DNA of 64,000 nt from Nocardiopsis sinuspersici (lineage in GTDB: Bacteria; Actinomycetota; Actinomycetes; Streptosporangiales; Streptosporangiaceae). The notes under the pieces were generated by a model. It worked only from the letters and a program-made list of their open reading frames with translations. It did no database searches and had not been told where the DNA came from. The stretch lies in NCBI GenBank assembly GCA_008638415.1, contig VWVT01000001.1, forward strand, positions 186,001 through 250,000, read 5' to 3'. Positions 15,707 to 24,371 of the stretch are shown piece after piece (position 1 is the stretch's first letter; each line of letters begins with the position of its first letter). Both the position numbers and the translations under genes were made by a program.

Positions 15707-17122
15707 CGAACCCTTCCCCCACGGGAAGCGTTGAACTTGCGGTGCGGGTCGAGTCGAATCTCGGCCCGCACTTTGTTTTCCACTGGGTGGTAGCGCGTCC
15801 GCAGGCCCGGCCCCCGGTACAGACCGGCCTTGTCCTCCAGGTCAGCACCACCGAGTACAGCGGTGATGTCGCCCAGCGTGTGAACCATCTTCATCACGTC
15901 TTCCCCGTTGCTCTTCTCCGGTGACCGGCCTACGCGGGCCAGCCCTGCCTCAGCGGCCGACTTCTCGGCCTGGGTCTCCTTCATCCACTTCGTGACCTCC
16001 ACAGGATCGGCTCCGGCCTCCAGAGCGGCACGGTGCTGGGCGAGCTTGCGATCGCATGCGGACAGCTTCTCCCGAAGCCGTGCCATCTCGCGGGCCACCC
16101 CGGTGTCCCGTTCCTCGTCCGCTTCCATGAGGGCATCCACCGTGGTCGCGATCCTGCCTGGGGCGAACTCGGCGGCGATCCACCTGTCCAGTACTGGGAC
16201 CACGTCAGCCTCGCGCAGGTAGACATTGCGGGGGTGGTGGACCTTGTTGGCCAGCGCGTACTCCTCCGGGAACCGGCAGCGGTAGTACGCCTGACCGTGG
16301 GACCACTGCCCCTGCATCCTGCGGTCGCACAGGCAGCACTCGAAAGCTCCCCGGAACAGGTACGGGTTTCGGGTGCGGCGCGTCTTGCGCTCCCCGCCCG
16401 GGGTCCGCCCTCGCGAGCCCATCAGCGCCTTCGCCTGAGCGAAGTCCGCGTGCGTGACCAGCGGATCATGGACCCGGTCCCGGGACCACGCCCATTCGCA
16501 TCCTCATTCCACCGCAGCAGGGTCTGATGACCGAGCTGAACGCCGTTGACGTCGATGAGGACCTCGTCCTTGCGTTGCTTGGCCCACACCTGGTGACCGG
16601 TGTACCGGGGGTTCCTCAGAATCACCCGCACCGCGCCCTTGGACCAGGCGATACCGGAACGGTGCCGGTTGCGCTTCCGGTCGTGGGCCGAAGGCGAGGG
16701 GATGCCGTCACGGGCCAGCCCTTCGGCGATCGCGAAGATGCCCATACCGCTCAGGTACTCAGCGAAGATCCTTCGCACCACCCAAGCCGTCTGGGAATCG
16801 GGGGCCAGCCGGTGCAGCCTCTTGCCGTCAGCAGCTCTGGACGGGTTGGGATGCGGGCCCGCGTCCACGAGCCTGTATCCGTACGGCGGCGCCCGCCCAA
16901 GTACCGGCCTTCCAGGAGAGCCTGGGCTGTCATGGCAGCGCGGACCCGGGTCCTGATGCGGGTCCGTTCACCTTTGGAGATGCCGCCGTACATCGACATG
17001 ATCAGTTCGTGGGCTTCGTCGGCCGGGTCGATGGGACCACCGATCTCGGGCACCCACAGTTGCACGCCGTAGTGCTCGAACACCGGTGACGTCATCGTGA
17101 ACTGGCTGCCGAACGGGATCGG
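15688..17122 (-). pseudogene. Decayed large serine recombinase (integrase)
   Basis: Remnant of a large serine recombinase, in three frames. Read leftward from 17122 there is the end of the resolvase domain (FGSQFTMTSPVFEHYGVQLW, then MYGGISKGERTRIRTRV). A one-base shift near 16890 within the GGRPPYGYRL-type region is followed by the recombinase domain (HRLAPDSQTAWVVRRIFAEY). A second one-base loss near 16500 is followed by the zinc-ribbon domain (FECCLCDRRM...YYRCRFP) and coiled coil. The N-terminal catalytic Ser segment is missing, and a TGA at 17123-17125 lies in frame just upstream. The 3' end runs into tRNA-Leu, and the final TGA is supplied by the complement of its T-loop. Such enzymes integrate conjugative or phage elements; this one should be inactive. 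Confidence 0.88.
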
Positions 17123-18317
17123 TCAACCGCGCCGCCACGGCGGAATTCCCCGACTGCGGAAGTACCCCCCGTCGCTGTACTCCGGCGCCTCCGACGGCGA
17201 CTCCTTCGGCAACGGCCGGTACCGGTACGGCCCGTGGGGACTCCAGTCCCCGACGAAGGGGCGCGGCTCGTCCGGAGTGGGAACTGCGTCGAAGGACTGG
17301 CTCCGCAGTCCTGAGTCGGATCGGCCGGGGTCCCGGCTTCGGGCGGTTTCCTCTCCCCACTGCGCCCACTGCCTCAGCCGCTCGGCGTGCTCAGGATCGG
17401 CGCAGCCGCCGGCCTCCTCCTCCAACTCCCGACAGAACCGCCGGATCCCACCGACCGTGGTCCACGATTCCACCGCATCGCGGAAGAGCGCGTTGCGTTT
17501 CGCCACGACGGCCCGGCTTCGGGCTTCGGCCATCGCCTTCTCCCACGCGGCGCGCTTTTCACGGTCCCGGCGCTCCTGTTCCTCTTCCCGCTCCCTGAGC
17601 CGGCGCTCCGCTCCAGTCGGCGCATTCGGCGTACGTCTCCGGTGAGGCCCCGAGTCGCAGCCGACCGGTCCACCTGTGCTCGTACTCCGGCGGGTGCCGC
17701 CGATAGCGGTCGCCTGAGCGCCTGAACCCCGAGGGCGTCGGTTCCCCCACCCGCTCCTGGTCCTCCGTGACGGTCAGGTCATACTGGTGACCGTCGACCG
17801 TGACGAACAGGCCGGTGTTTCGGGGCTTCCTGGTCAGCACAAGCCGGTAGTCACCCTTGCTCACCGCGGTGCCGACAGCCTCGACGACAGCTATCGCGCG
17901 AGGCAGCATCTGCTCGGGCACCTGAACCATCGAAGGATCACGACGGAGCTCGTCCACGATCGCCGCTGTCCCTGTACAGGTAGTGCCGGCGCTACCCCGG
18001 ATCCGGTTCCACTCTGTCTCGCCGCCGTTGGCCGGATCGATCAGCTGGATGATCAGGTCTTCGGAACTGCGCCCGGTGTGCCGGAGCGATTTACCCGCCG
18101 GGACGAGCCCGTCCCGCTTGGCGCGATCGAGTGCCCTGCGGTGACGGGCCCGGGTCTCGGGATCCGGGTTCTCGATGTGCAGACCGCCTTCGGCCGCGTT
18201 CGACTGCTCGATCAGCTTCGCGGCGTCGCTCCCAGCACTGGCCTGCAGGCTCTCAGTCTTTGCCTGCTTTGCGCTGGCGGAAGGTGTCCGTCGTCGGCGG
18301 GATGACGGCCGGGGCCG
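17123..18317 (-). pseudogene. Frameshifted hypothetical gene of the integrated element
   Basis: A gene of an actinomycete mobile-element family without known function, broken by a frameshift near 17605. The upstream part (frame open from 18317) reads AGKSLRHTGRSSEDLIIQL and later DYRLVLTRKPRNTGLFVTVD. The shifted downstream part continues RREREEEQ-like, then WEKAMAEARS and DEPRPFVGDWSPHGPYRY. The central part is a charged coiled coil, and the C-terminal region has the WSPHGP motif seen in similar proteins. No clear start codon is visible and a TGA stands at 18318-18320, so the N-terminus is probably lost too. Its terminal TGA is in the same frame as the recombinase remnant that follows, which suggests a deletion fused the two genes. 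Confidence 0.65.
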
Positions 18318-18337
18318 TCAAGAGGTGAGTGCGACGC

Positions 18338-18916
18338 TCATGCAGGTCGAGGCCCCCATGCCGCGTAACCGATCACCCCCGCGGCGGCGAACACGAGTGC
18401 GGTGGTCATCGCCGCGGCGCTGTCCGCGGGCTGCACCAGCCAGGTCAGTACCCGCAGCGCATCCGAGTCCGCCTCGATCGGCACGTTCGCCAGTACGGTT
18501 GCCCCGAAGGGAAAGGACCAGCCGAACGAACCGCCGGCCAGGGCCGCGCCGACCCCGGCCAGACCGACCAGGCCAACGGCGTCTCTGACGATCACTTCGG
18601 TCTGCAGATGGGAATCGGCCAATACGTCCACCACAAGGGGGCCGGCCGCTGCCATCGCGGCGAGGGCGACCAGGTGCGCGGCACGCCGTGGCGGCCAGGT
18701 GAACGAAGCCGTACGCTCACATGCGGCATCGAACCCGCACAGACCGGCCGAAGCCGCGGCCACCCCCAGTACCATCGTCACGCTCATCAGTCGGCTACCG
18801 GTCTGGTCGGCCCCCCACCAGAGGGTGAGTCCCCACAGAAGGACGGCTCCGGCCAGGAACACGAGCAGTACGATCGGTAGCTGCCGGGACCGCGTATAGA
18901 GGGTCAACCATCTCAT
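18338..18916 (-). CDS. Membrane subunit, last gene of the ECF-ABC operon
   Basis: A 192-residue integral membrane protein with about six predicted spans (starting LPIVLLVFLAGAVLLWGLTL). It looks like a compact ABC-2-type accessory permease. The ATG at 18916 overlaps the TGA of the upstream permease (ATGA), so the two are translationally coupled; the longer open frame upstream of this ATG is ignored. There are no catalytic motifs. It probably pairs with the 468-residue permease and the ATPase to form one exporter. The substrate is unknown. The gene ends only about 20 bases from the first stop of the mobile-element relic. Confidence 0.78.
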   Translation of the reverse strand: MRWLTLYTRSRQLPIVLLVFLAGAVLLWGLTLWWGADQTGSRLMSVTMVLGVAAASAGLCGFDAACERTASFTWPPRRAAHLVALAAMAAAGPLVVDVLADSHLQTEVIVRDAVGLVGLAGVGAALAGGSFGWSFPFGATVLANVPIEADSDALRVLTWLVQPADSAAAMTTALVFAAAGVIGYAAWGPRPA

Positions 18917-20319
18917 TGAGGGTTCACCCCTTGGGTGAGGAGATCGAGCTGGTCGCTCTCGCAGGTGAGTCCGGCCTCGCGCACGGCGGCGACCCGGCGT
19001 ATCTGCTCCTCGCGCGGTAGGGACCGCAGCGTTTCCCAGGCCGGGCGCACCATTTCCTGATAGGCGGAGCCATCCTCGGAGATCCACGGGTACAGGATCG
19101 GTATCGGCTGCAGTTCCGCACCCAGCAGCCAGTTGGCCGTGACGATGCGCGCGGAGATCTCCGTCTCCTCAACGCCGCAGGCCGGGGTTCCGGCGCCGGC
19201 GAGGAGTGCCATAAGCAGGCCGTCCGCACCATCGGACTCCCCTTCTCCACTCTGCTCGAACTGCATCAGTATGTCGGAGCTCACCGAGACCGTGTCCGCG
19301 GTCCGTGGCAGCGAAGCCCGCTCCTCATTACCGAAAACGGGTACTTCCTCCACCGAGGTCGGCGCTTCCGGCAGGACTGCGAGCTTGGCGAGCGCCTGCC
19401 TGGCGGTACCGGCGAAATCGTCCAGCAGGTGCTCGTGCGCCCGGGTTACGCACACCCGCGGCCCGTCCTCGTCGCACACCAGCGCCGCCGCTTGGGTGTC
19501 GTGGGGGTAGGCCGCGCTCGCCTGGCCCGGTAGCAGGACCATGGCCAGCACACCGCCGAGGAGACCGGGCACCGCTGAGGCGATCCTTGTCCAAGAATCC
19601 CGCGCTGCCAGCAGGATGAACCCGGTCGCGGCGATACCGAGGAACCACAGCGCCTGGGCAAGGCTCACCTGGTGGGCCACCAGCCTGTAGGCGCTCTCGG
19701 CACCGTCGAGTCCCGGTGAAAGCAGCGCTGCTTTCATGCGCCACGGGTCGGGATCGGCCTCTACGGAAATCTCGATATTCAGCAGCAGCATGACCAGCGC
19801 GTAGCCGCCGGCCGCCACGAGCGGCGGCGTCACCATATACGGCAAGAGGTGGCCGAGCCCCATTCCCAGCAGGCTCCCCGCGACCAGCGCGAGAACACCG
19901 ACGGCGAACACGGCCAGCCAGGAGAGCGAGAAATAGCTGGTGGCCGAGGCCACCTGCGCCGCCCCCACCGCGAATATCGCTGTGCAGGCGACGGTCAAGC
20001 CGATCGCCACCGCTGCCGCGAGCACCGCCGAGCGCTGCCACGAGGATCGCGGCGTGCTGGAAAGTACCTCGTCCATCCGCGAACGGCGCTGCCGAGTGCC
20101 CTGCCAGGCACCGAGGCCGACCACCACCGGCCAGGTGAGCATGAGCATGGACCGCTGCCATTGCGCGAGTCCCTGCCACTGCTGGTCCCATGCGCCGGTC
20201 CCCTTGCCCCAGGGGCCGGGGAGCAGGTACAGCAGGGCCAGTGTGAGCACGGCCAAGGCCAAGCAGATCCACGGTGCGGTTGAGCGGCGCAGCTCGGTGC
20301 GCAGAATCCTCGTGCTCAT
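18913..20319 (-). CDS. ABC transporter permease with extracytoplasmic C-terminal domain
   Basis: A 468-residue protein. Residues 15-255 hold about six membrane spans (LALAVLTLALLYLLPGPWG onward). From about residue 270 to the end is a soluble domain, likely outside the membrane, with Cys at LVCDEDGPRVCVTRAHEH, TPACGVEE and LTCESDQ. Five Cys in an exported domain suggest disulfides. The domain matches nothing I can name with confidence. The start ATG at 20319 overlaps the ATPase stop (ATGA). A permease carrying such a domain could sense or modify a peptide-like substrate; this is inference. Codon use is less GC3-biased than in flanking housekeeping genes. Confidence 0.82.
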   Translation of the reverse strand: MSTRILRTELRRSTAPWICLALAVLTLALLYLLPGPWGKGTGAWDQQWQGLAQWQRSMLMLTWPVVVGLGAWQGTRQRRSRMDEVLSSTPRSSWQRSAVLAAAVAIGLTVACTAIFAVGAAQVASATSYFSLSWLAVFAVGVLALVAGSLLGMGLGHLLPYMVTPPLVAAGGYALVMLLLNIEISVEADPDPWRMKAALLSPGLDGAESAYRLVAHQVSLAQALWFLGIAATGFILLAARDSWTRIASAVPGLLGGVLAMVLLPGQASAAYPHDTQAAALVCDEDGPRVCVTRAHEHLLDDFAGTARQALAKLAVLPEAPTSVEEVPVFGNEERASLPRTADTVSVSSDILMQFEQSGEGESDGADGLLMALLAGAGTPACGVEETEISARIVTANWLLGAELQPIPILYPWISEDGSAYQEMVRPAWETLRSLPREEQIRRVAAVREAGLTCESDQLDLLTQGVNPQ

Positions 20320-21125
20320 CGTGTTCCCTCCCCGGTGGCGTGGTGGCGGGCCAGCAGGGCCGAATACCCCCGCTCGCTCGGGCTGTCACCGGAATCGGTG
20401 CCGCTGCCCGCAGCGGCGAGATCGGCCGCTCGCCCTTGGAACACCAGGCGCCCCTCATCGACAAGTGCCACGTCGGTGCACACGGTGGCGACGTCCTCCA
20501 CCAGGTGCGTCGACACCACCGTGCAGGTGTCCTCGCTCAGCCCGCGCAGCAACTGCCTGAACTGCATGCGCTGCGATGGGTCCAGGCCCGCGGTCGGCTC
20601 ATCGAGCAGCAGGATCCGCGGGCCGTTCACGATGGCCTGGGCGATTCCGGCCCGGCGCGCCATGCCGCCAGAGAGCGTTTTCATCCGGTCATCGGCCCGG
20701 TCTGCCAGACCGACTTTTTCGATGGCATGCTGCACCGCATCGGCTATACCGCTCTTGGGTACCTCCTTGAGCCATGCCATGTACTCGACGAACTCGCGGA
20801 CGGTGAACCTGCGGTAGAAACCGAAGTCTTGCGGCAGGTACCCGATCTGGCGCCGTATGCGGCGCATATCGACGCGCCCGCTGACGGACTCGCCGAGCAG
20901 CTCCAGTCCACCGCCTGACGGGCGCAGTACCGTGGCCAGCGCCCGAATCAAAGTGGTCTTGCCCGCCCCATTGGGACCCAGTAGGCCATGCACTCCCGTG
21001 CCGAACGTCAGATCGATCCCGTCCACGGCCATCCGCCGCCCGGCGGCGACCCGCAGCCCTTCGGCGCGGATCTCCCAGGCATGGTTCGCCGGGGCGGTCT
21101 CGGCCGCCCCCACCACGCGTGCCAT
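20316..21125 (-). CDS. ABC transporter ATP-binding protein
   Basis: A 269-residue ABC ATPase of the ABC-2/CcmA-like exporter class. Walker A is GLLGPNGAGKTTL, the Q-loop region is IGYLPQDFGFY, the signature is TLSGGMARR, Walker B is ILLLDEPTAGLD and the H-switch is VSTHLVED. The start ATG at 21125 has AGGAGAG upstream. Its stop overlaps the next permease start. Upstream, a 68-bp gap containing 12-bp tandem repeats separates it from the anti-sigma gene, the only sizeable gap in the operon. It should drive the two membrane proteins encoded downstream. Confidence 0.93.
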   Translation of the reverse strand: MARVVGAAETAPANHAWEIRAEGLRVAAGRRMAVDGIDLTFGTGVHGLLGPNGAGKTTLIRALATVLRPSGGGLELLGESVSGRVDMRRIRRQIGYLPQDFGFYRRFTVREFVEYMAWLKEVPKSGIADAVQHAIEKVGLADRADDRMKTLSGGMARRAGIAQAIVNGPRILLLDEPTAGLDPSQRMQFRQLLRGLSEDTCTVVSTHLVEDVATVCTDVALVDEGRLVFQGRAADLAAAGSGTDSGDSPSERGYSALLARHHATGEGTR

Positions 21126-21157
21126 CACATCTCTCCTGTCTTCTCCACCTGCTGGGT

Positions 21158-21189
21158 TTCCGGCTTGAATACCGGCTTGAATTCCGGCT
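21158..21189. repeat. 12-bp tandem repeat in operon gap
   Basis: On the minus strand, AGCCGGAATTCA, AGCCGGTATTCA and a partial AGCCGG follow one another between the anti-sigma stop and the ATPase ribosome binding site. They may be a slippage product or a post-transcriptional element. Confidence 0.7.
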
Positions 21190-21193
21190 GCTC

Positions 21194-22003
21194 TCACATC
21201 CGGACGAACGACCTGGCGCGCAGCATCAGCACCGCGGCTGCGACCGCGAAGACCGCGCCCCACACCGGAACGGCCACCGGGGCGACCGCTACCGGCAGTT
21301 GCGACGTCAGCAGGCCGGGGGCGAGCACACCCAGCGACCACAGCGTCACGACCACAGCGGCAGCGCGCTCCAACCTGATGACGCTGCCGAGCGCGAGGGT
21401 TACGGCCGTGCAGGCCAGACACGGCAGTAACCAGACCACCGATGACGTGCCTGTGGTGAGGCCCGCGACGACCAGCACCGGCATCACCACCGCCAGCACG
21501 GCTACCGTGCGCCGCAGCAGCAGATAAAGCCCTGCTCGCGGGGTCGCGGTCACCAGCTCATACGCCGGATCGAGACTTCTCGTCCATACCGCGGCGATGC
21601 CGAGCACCGGAATGACCGGGGCCAGCAGCAGCACCAGCGGACGGCCTCCGGGGACAGCGAAGAACGAATCGACGGCCACAGCCAGCACTGCCACCAGTGC
21701 CGCGCCAACGACCCACGGAAGCATCGCCGGCGAGGTCCAGCCCGCCAACCGTGCCAGCCGCCCCCGGCGGGGTACGGGCGGGCCGGTGGTCAGGGACGGT
21801 GCCAGTGCTTCCCAGGTTCGATCGACTAGCGCCGCCGTCCGGGGCGCCTGGCCGGGCACTTCCTCGGCGAGGCGGGCGCGACAGGACGGGCAGGATTCCA
21901 GGTGCGATTCCAGCGACCACAGCACCTCGCCGGCGATCGCGTCAGCGCGCGCGTAGCGGCGGATCAGCTCGATGGAAGCATGCGTCTTGTGCTGGTCGTT
22001 CAT
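21194..22003 (-). CDS. Zinc-finger anti-sigma factor with membrane domain
   Basis: A 269-residue protein. The N-terminal anti-sigma domain has the zinc motif ESHLESCPSCRARL (His-x3-Cys-x2-Cys, near residues 33-40), and about six membrane spans follow from residue 95. Family knowledge: such proteins hold an ECF sigma at the membrane and release it on a redox or envelope signal. The start ATG at 22003 overlaps the TGA of the sigma gene. Polytopic rather than single-span architecture is less common and suggests sensing within the bilayer. The genetic coupling makes the sigma factor encoded upstream its partner. Confidence 0.87.
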   Translation of the reverse strand: MNDQHKTHASIELIRRYARADAIAGEVLWSLESHLESCPSCRARLAEEVPGQAPRTAALVDRTWEALAPSLTTGPPVPRRGRLARLAGWTSPAMLPWVVGAALVAVLAVAVDSFFAVPGGRPLVLLLAPVIPVLGIAAVWTRSLDPAYELVTATPRAGLYLLLRRTVAVLAVVMPVLVVAGLTTGTSSVVWLLPCLACTAVTLALGSVIRLERAAAVVVTLWSLGVLAPGLLTSQLPVAVAPVAVPVWGAVFAVAAAVLMLRARSFVRM

Positions 22004-22569
22004 GACAGTGCCTCCCGCATGATGGTCCGCGCCCGGCGCGCCCGAGTCTTCACGGTTCCCTCCGGCAGTCCCAGCAGCACGGAGGTCTCCCGCACCGACA
22101 GCCCGTCGAGCACCATGGCCTGCAGCACCTGCCGCAGTTCGGGTGCCAGCGTGTTCAACGCGCTTCCCAATTCGCCGCTGACCGCTCCGGCTAGCGCTTC
22201 GTCCTCCGCGGCTGGGGCGGCCACCGGTTCGGCGGCTTCCGGAGGCGGATGCAGATACCGCGCACGGCGCCGGAACGCGTCCACGAGCCGGCGCGCGGCG
22301 ATGGTCCACAGCCACCCCGCGGCGCTGCCGTCCACCGCTGTCCCGGCAAAACTTCCCGCCGCCCGCCATACGGCGAGGTAGGACTCCTGCAGCACCTCGG
22401 CCACGATCTGCTCATCGCTGCATCGGCGCCGCAAACGTAGGGCCAGCCATGGCGAGGTCCGGCGGTACAGCTCCTCGAAAGCCGCCCGGTCCCCCTTGGC
22501 AACCAAGCGGACGAGGCCGGCCTCGTCGGCCGACTCGATCGCTCCCCGAGTTTTTCTCACGCTTGGCAA
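22000..22569 (-). CDS. ECF-type RNA polymerase sigma factor
   Basis: A 189-residue sigma-70 family, group 4 protein. Region 2 spans about residues 27-95 (FEELYRRTSPWLALRLRRRC ... SAAGWLWTIAARRLVDAFRRR). Region 4 spans about 135-185 (LAPELRQVLQAMVLDGLSVRETS). The start is probably TTG at 22569 or GTG at 22560; neither has a strong ribosome binding site. It heads a five-gene operon with its anti-sigma and an ABC exporter, so it likely activates its own promoter. An 18-bp inverted repeat lies about 100 bases upstream. The operon is flanked by integrase and IS relics, which suggests horizontal acquisition. Confidence 0.9.
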   Translation of the reverse strand: MPSVRKTRGAIESADEAGLVRLVAKGDRAAFEELYRRTSPWLALRLRRRCSDEQIVAEVLQESYLAVWRAAGSFAGTAVDGSAAGWLWTIAARRLVDAFRRRARYLHPPPEAAEPVAAPAAEDEALAGAVSGELGSALNTLAPELRQVLQAMVLDGLSVRETSVLLGLPEGTVKTRARRARTIMREALS

Positions 22570-22669
22570 GACGTGGCGGATCCGCGATCGGTTCTCACAA
22601 AAAGGTGATGCGGGTCACATTGCTATTGCTCGTGCCGCATCGGTCACGGTTCTCCCCGCCGCGGCGTGG

Positions 22670-22748
22670 TTCATCGAGCTGGGGAAAATCGGGATCACGA
22701 CCGGGGCAGATCGGACGCGGAGACCCTCACTTTCCCCAGCTCGATGAA
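22670..22748. repeat. 18-bp perfect inverted repeat upstream of sigma gene
   Basis: TTCATCGAGCTGGGGAAA (22670-22687) and its exact complement (22731-22748) enclose 43 bases. It lies between the sigma gene start and the IS5-type relic. It could be ends of a tiny non-autonomous element, a paired operator or a transcript hairpin. Confidence 0.75.
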
Positions 22749-22830
22749 AACCGGTCAGGACAGGGCAGCCCCTGAGAGTTCATCTCGAAAGCCCAGCGAA
22801 GTAGCTCTGCGCCTGGCATGAGCACACTCT

Positions 22831-23165
22831 GTGATTGATGTGTTGCCCGACGGGCTCTGGGAGATCGTCCAGCCGCTACTGCCCCCGCCACCGAAGACCG
22901 GTCGCCCCCGCGCCGACCAAAGAGCGTTACTCACCACCGTGCTGTTCTTCCAGGCCTCCGGCTGTTCATGGGAGAAGGCCGACGGCCTCTTTGGCGTCAC
23001 CCGCGCCGCCCACCGCTGGTTGAAAGACCTGGACCGAGATGGGCCTGTGGCCCAAGATCCACCGCACAATCCTGGACGAGCCGGGCAGACGCGCCCTGCT
23101 GGACTGGTCCCGCCGGCGGAGTTCGAGGAGAGCTTCTATGGGCAGCGGGTCGGGTCAACAGAAGG
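22831..23165 (+). pseudogene. IS5-type transposase fragment
   Basis: The N-terminal third of an IS5-family DDE transposase. The first frame reads VLPDGLWEIVQPLLPPPP and FQASGCSWEKADGLFGVTRA. A shift near 23030 moves the match to another frame with MGLWPKIHRTILDEPGRR and LLDWSR. The catalytic DDE region is absent, so it is dead. The sequence GAGAGTTCATCTCGAAAG near 22772 may be part of the left end. It abuts the FMN-reductase relic, consistent with an old insertion that truncated that gene. Confidence 0.75.
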
Positions 23166-23430
23166 CGAAGCGTTGGTTCCGAGCCTCCAATAAACCCGGC
23201 ACGAGACACCGGTGCCGCCGCGACCAGGAGGCCGGCCTCCCCGGCGGGTCGGAGCACGGCCTCGGCCCCGGGCGTGACGCCGTCGCGCCCGGCCGCTCCG
23301 GTGAGCCCCGGACCCAGGCGGTACACGTCGGTCCGGGACGTCTCCGGGGAAGGCGCCCCCGCCAGCGTGTCGAGGACGACGTCGACGAGGCTCATCGCCT
23401 TGGACGGCCGGCGGCCGGGCCCGTTGGCCG
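23166..23430 (-). pseudogene. Relic of an NADPH-dependent FMN reductase
   Basis: Read on the minus strand, a short frame shows GPGRRPSKAMSLVDVVLDTL and later AGEAGLLVAAAPVSRAGF. Both pieces align by eye with the MsuE/SfnE-type FMN reductase patterns GGTxRPSRT...LVEALLxAL and ADLLVVATPVYRxSYTG. The N-terminal strand and the whole C-terminal half are missing. The end abuts the IS5-type fragment. I rate this as likely but not certain, since the match is short. Confidence 0.4.
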
Positions 23431-23566
23431 GAAACCGTATGCGCGGGCGAGTAAGCCCTCGGACGACGCGGGCATGCCCCGCCCTGCGGTGTCGGCAGGT
23501 GGGCGCCCCGAGGCACCTGCTTCCGGGGCCACGCGTTCCGAAGGCGCACTCCGGGCAGCGGATAGC

Positions 23567-24046
23567 ATGCCCCCCATGGCGACCGAAGGCTTGCGAGACC
23601 TCGAACAGGAGGCGTGGAGAGGGTTCCTGCTCACCCATGACCGGCTCTGGCGCGCGCTGGAGGCGGGGCTCGCCTCCCTGAACGTGAGCATGGCCGAGTA
23701 CAGCGTGTTGGCCACGCTCGACGCCGCCGGACCGAACGGCATGCGGATGTCGGATCTCGCCCAGAGCCGCCTGATGTCCAGCGGCGGGTTCACCCGCCTC
23801 GCCGACCGGCTCGAGAGCCGCGGACTGATCGAACGGCGGCGTTCGGCCGTCGACGGCCGCGGCTTCGACGCGGTCCTGACCGACAGCGGACGGACGTGCC
23901 TGCGTGAGGCGCGGCGCCGGCACCACGGCGATCTGCGCGAACTCTTCTTCAGCCGACTCGACGACGACCACCTCCGCGACCTCGTCGACGTCTGGAACCG
24001 CCTCGATCCCGCGGTCGGCGCCGACGACGAGGACACCCCCTGCTGA
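23567..24046 (+). CDS. MarR-family transcriptional regulator
   Basis: A 159-residue winged-helix regulator. The N-terminal dimer helix is followed by a helix-turn-helix (MRMSDLAQSRLMSSGGFTRL) and the wing (ESRGLIERRRSAVDGRGFDA). The start is the ATG at 23567 or the one at 23576; both give a complete domain. It converges on an MFS exporter gene ending at 24372, and such pairs often form a sensor-efflux unit, but convergent rather than divergent order makes direct control unproven. The ligand is unknown. Confidence 0.87.
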   Translation: MPPMATEGLRDLEQEAWRGFLLTHDRLWRALEAGLASLNVSMAEYSVLATLDAAGPNGMRMSDLAQSRLMSSGGFTRLADRLESRGLIERRRSAVDGRGFDAVLTDSGRTCLREARRRHHGDLRELFFSRLDDDHLRDLVDVWNRLDPAVGADDEDTPC

Positions 24047-24371
24047 AGTGGGACGACGCCCCCTCCCCGGCGTCCTGAACCCCGGGTTCCCCCTGGGACG
24101 CGTTGCTGGGGCGTGTACGGCGGATACTCACCCTGCTGCGCGACGCCCCGGCGGCACCCTCGCCGCGTTCTCATCGGTCGACAGCCGAACCAGGAGGGCC
24201 CCGCCGTGCGACACCGCCGAGCTCGCGAGGCAGGCACAGTAGGGGCACTCCTTCCTCGGCCTTGCGAGGCCACCACCGGATACGCCCGCCCGTCTCCCTC
24301 CCACCGCCCTCAACGGTCGCACTTCGCGCGCAGCACCCTCCAAACCACGGGCGGCACCCACCACACACGCC
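24047..24371. other. Convergent intergenic region MarR / MFS
   Basis: A 325-bp gap without a gene I can support. A weak 6-bp stem, GACGCC-8 nt-GGCGTC, lies at 24055-24074 just after the MarR stop. I see no strong terminator, repeat or promoter in the rest. Confidence 0.4.

Noticed and set aside
16968..17369. Arg/Pro-rich 133-codon minus-strand frame as recombinase N-terminus
   Set aside because: Its residues do not fit a resolvase domain; it is an out-of-frame reading of the two relics.
18300..18400. Possible right attachment site (copy of the tRNA-Leu 3' end)
   Set aside because: I looked for the T-arm/acceptor sequence at the element's far end and found no convincing copy; it may be deleted or lie elsewhere.
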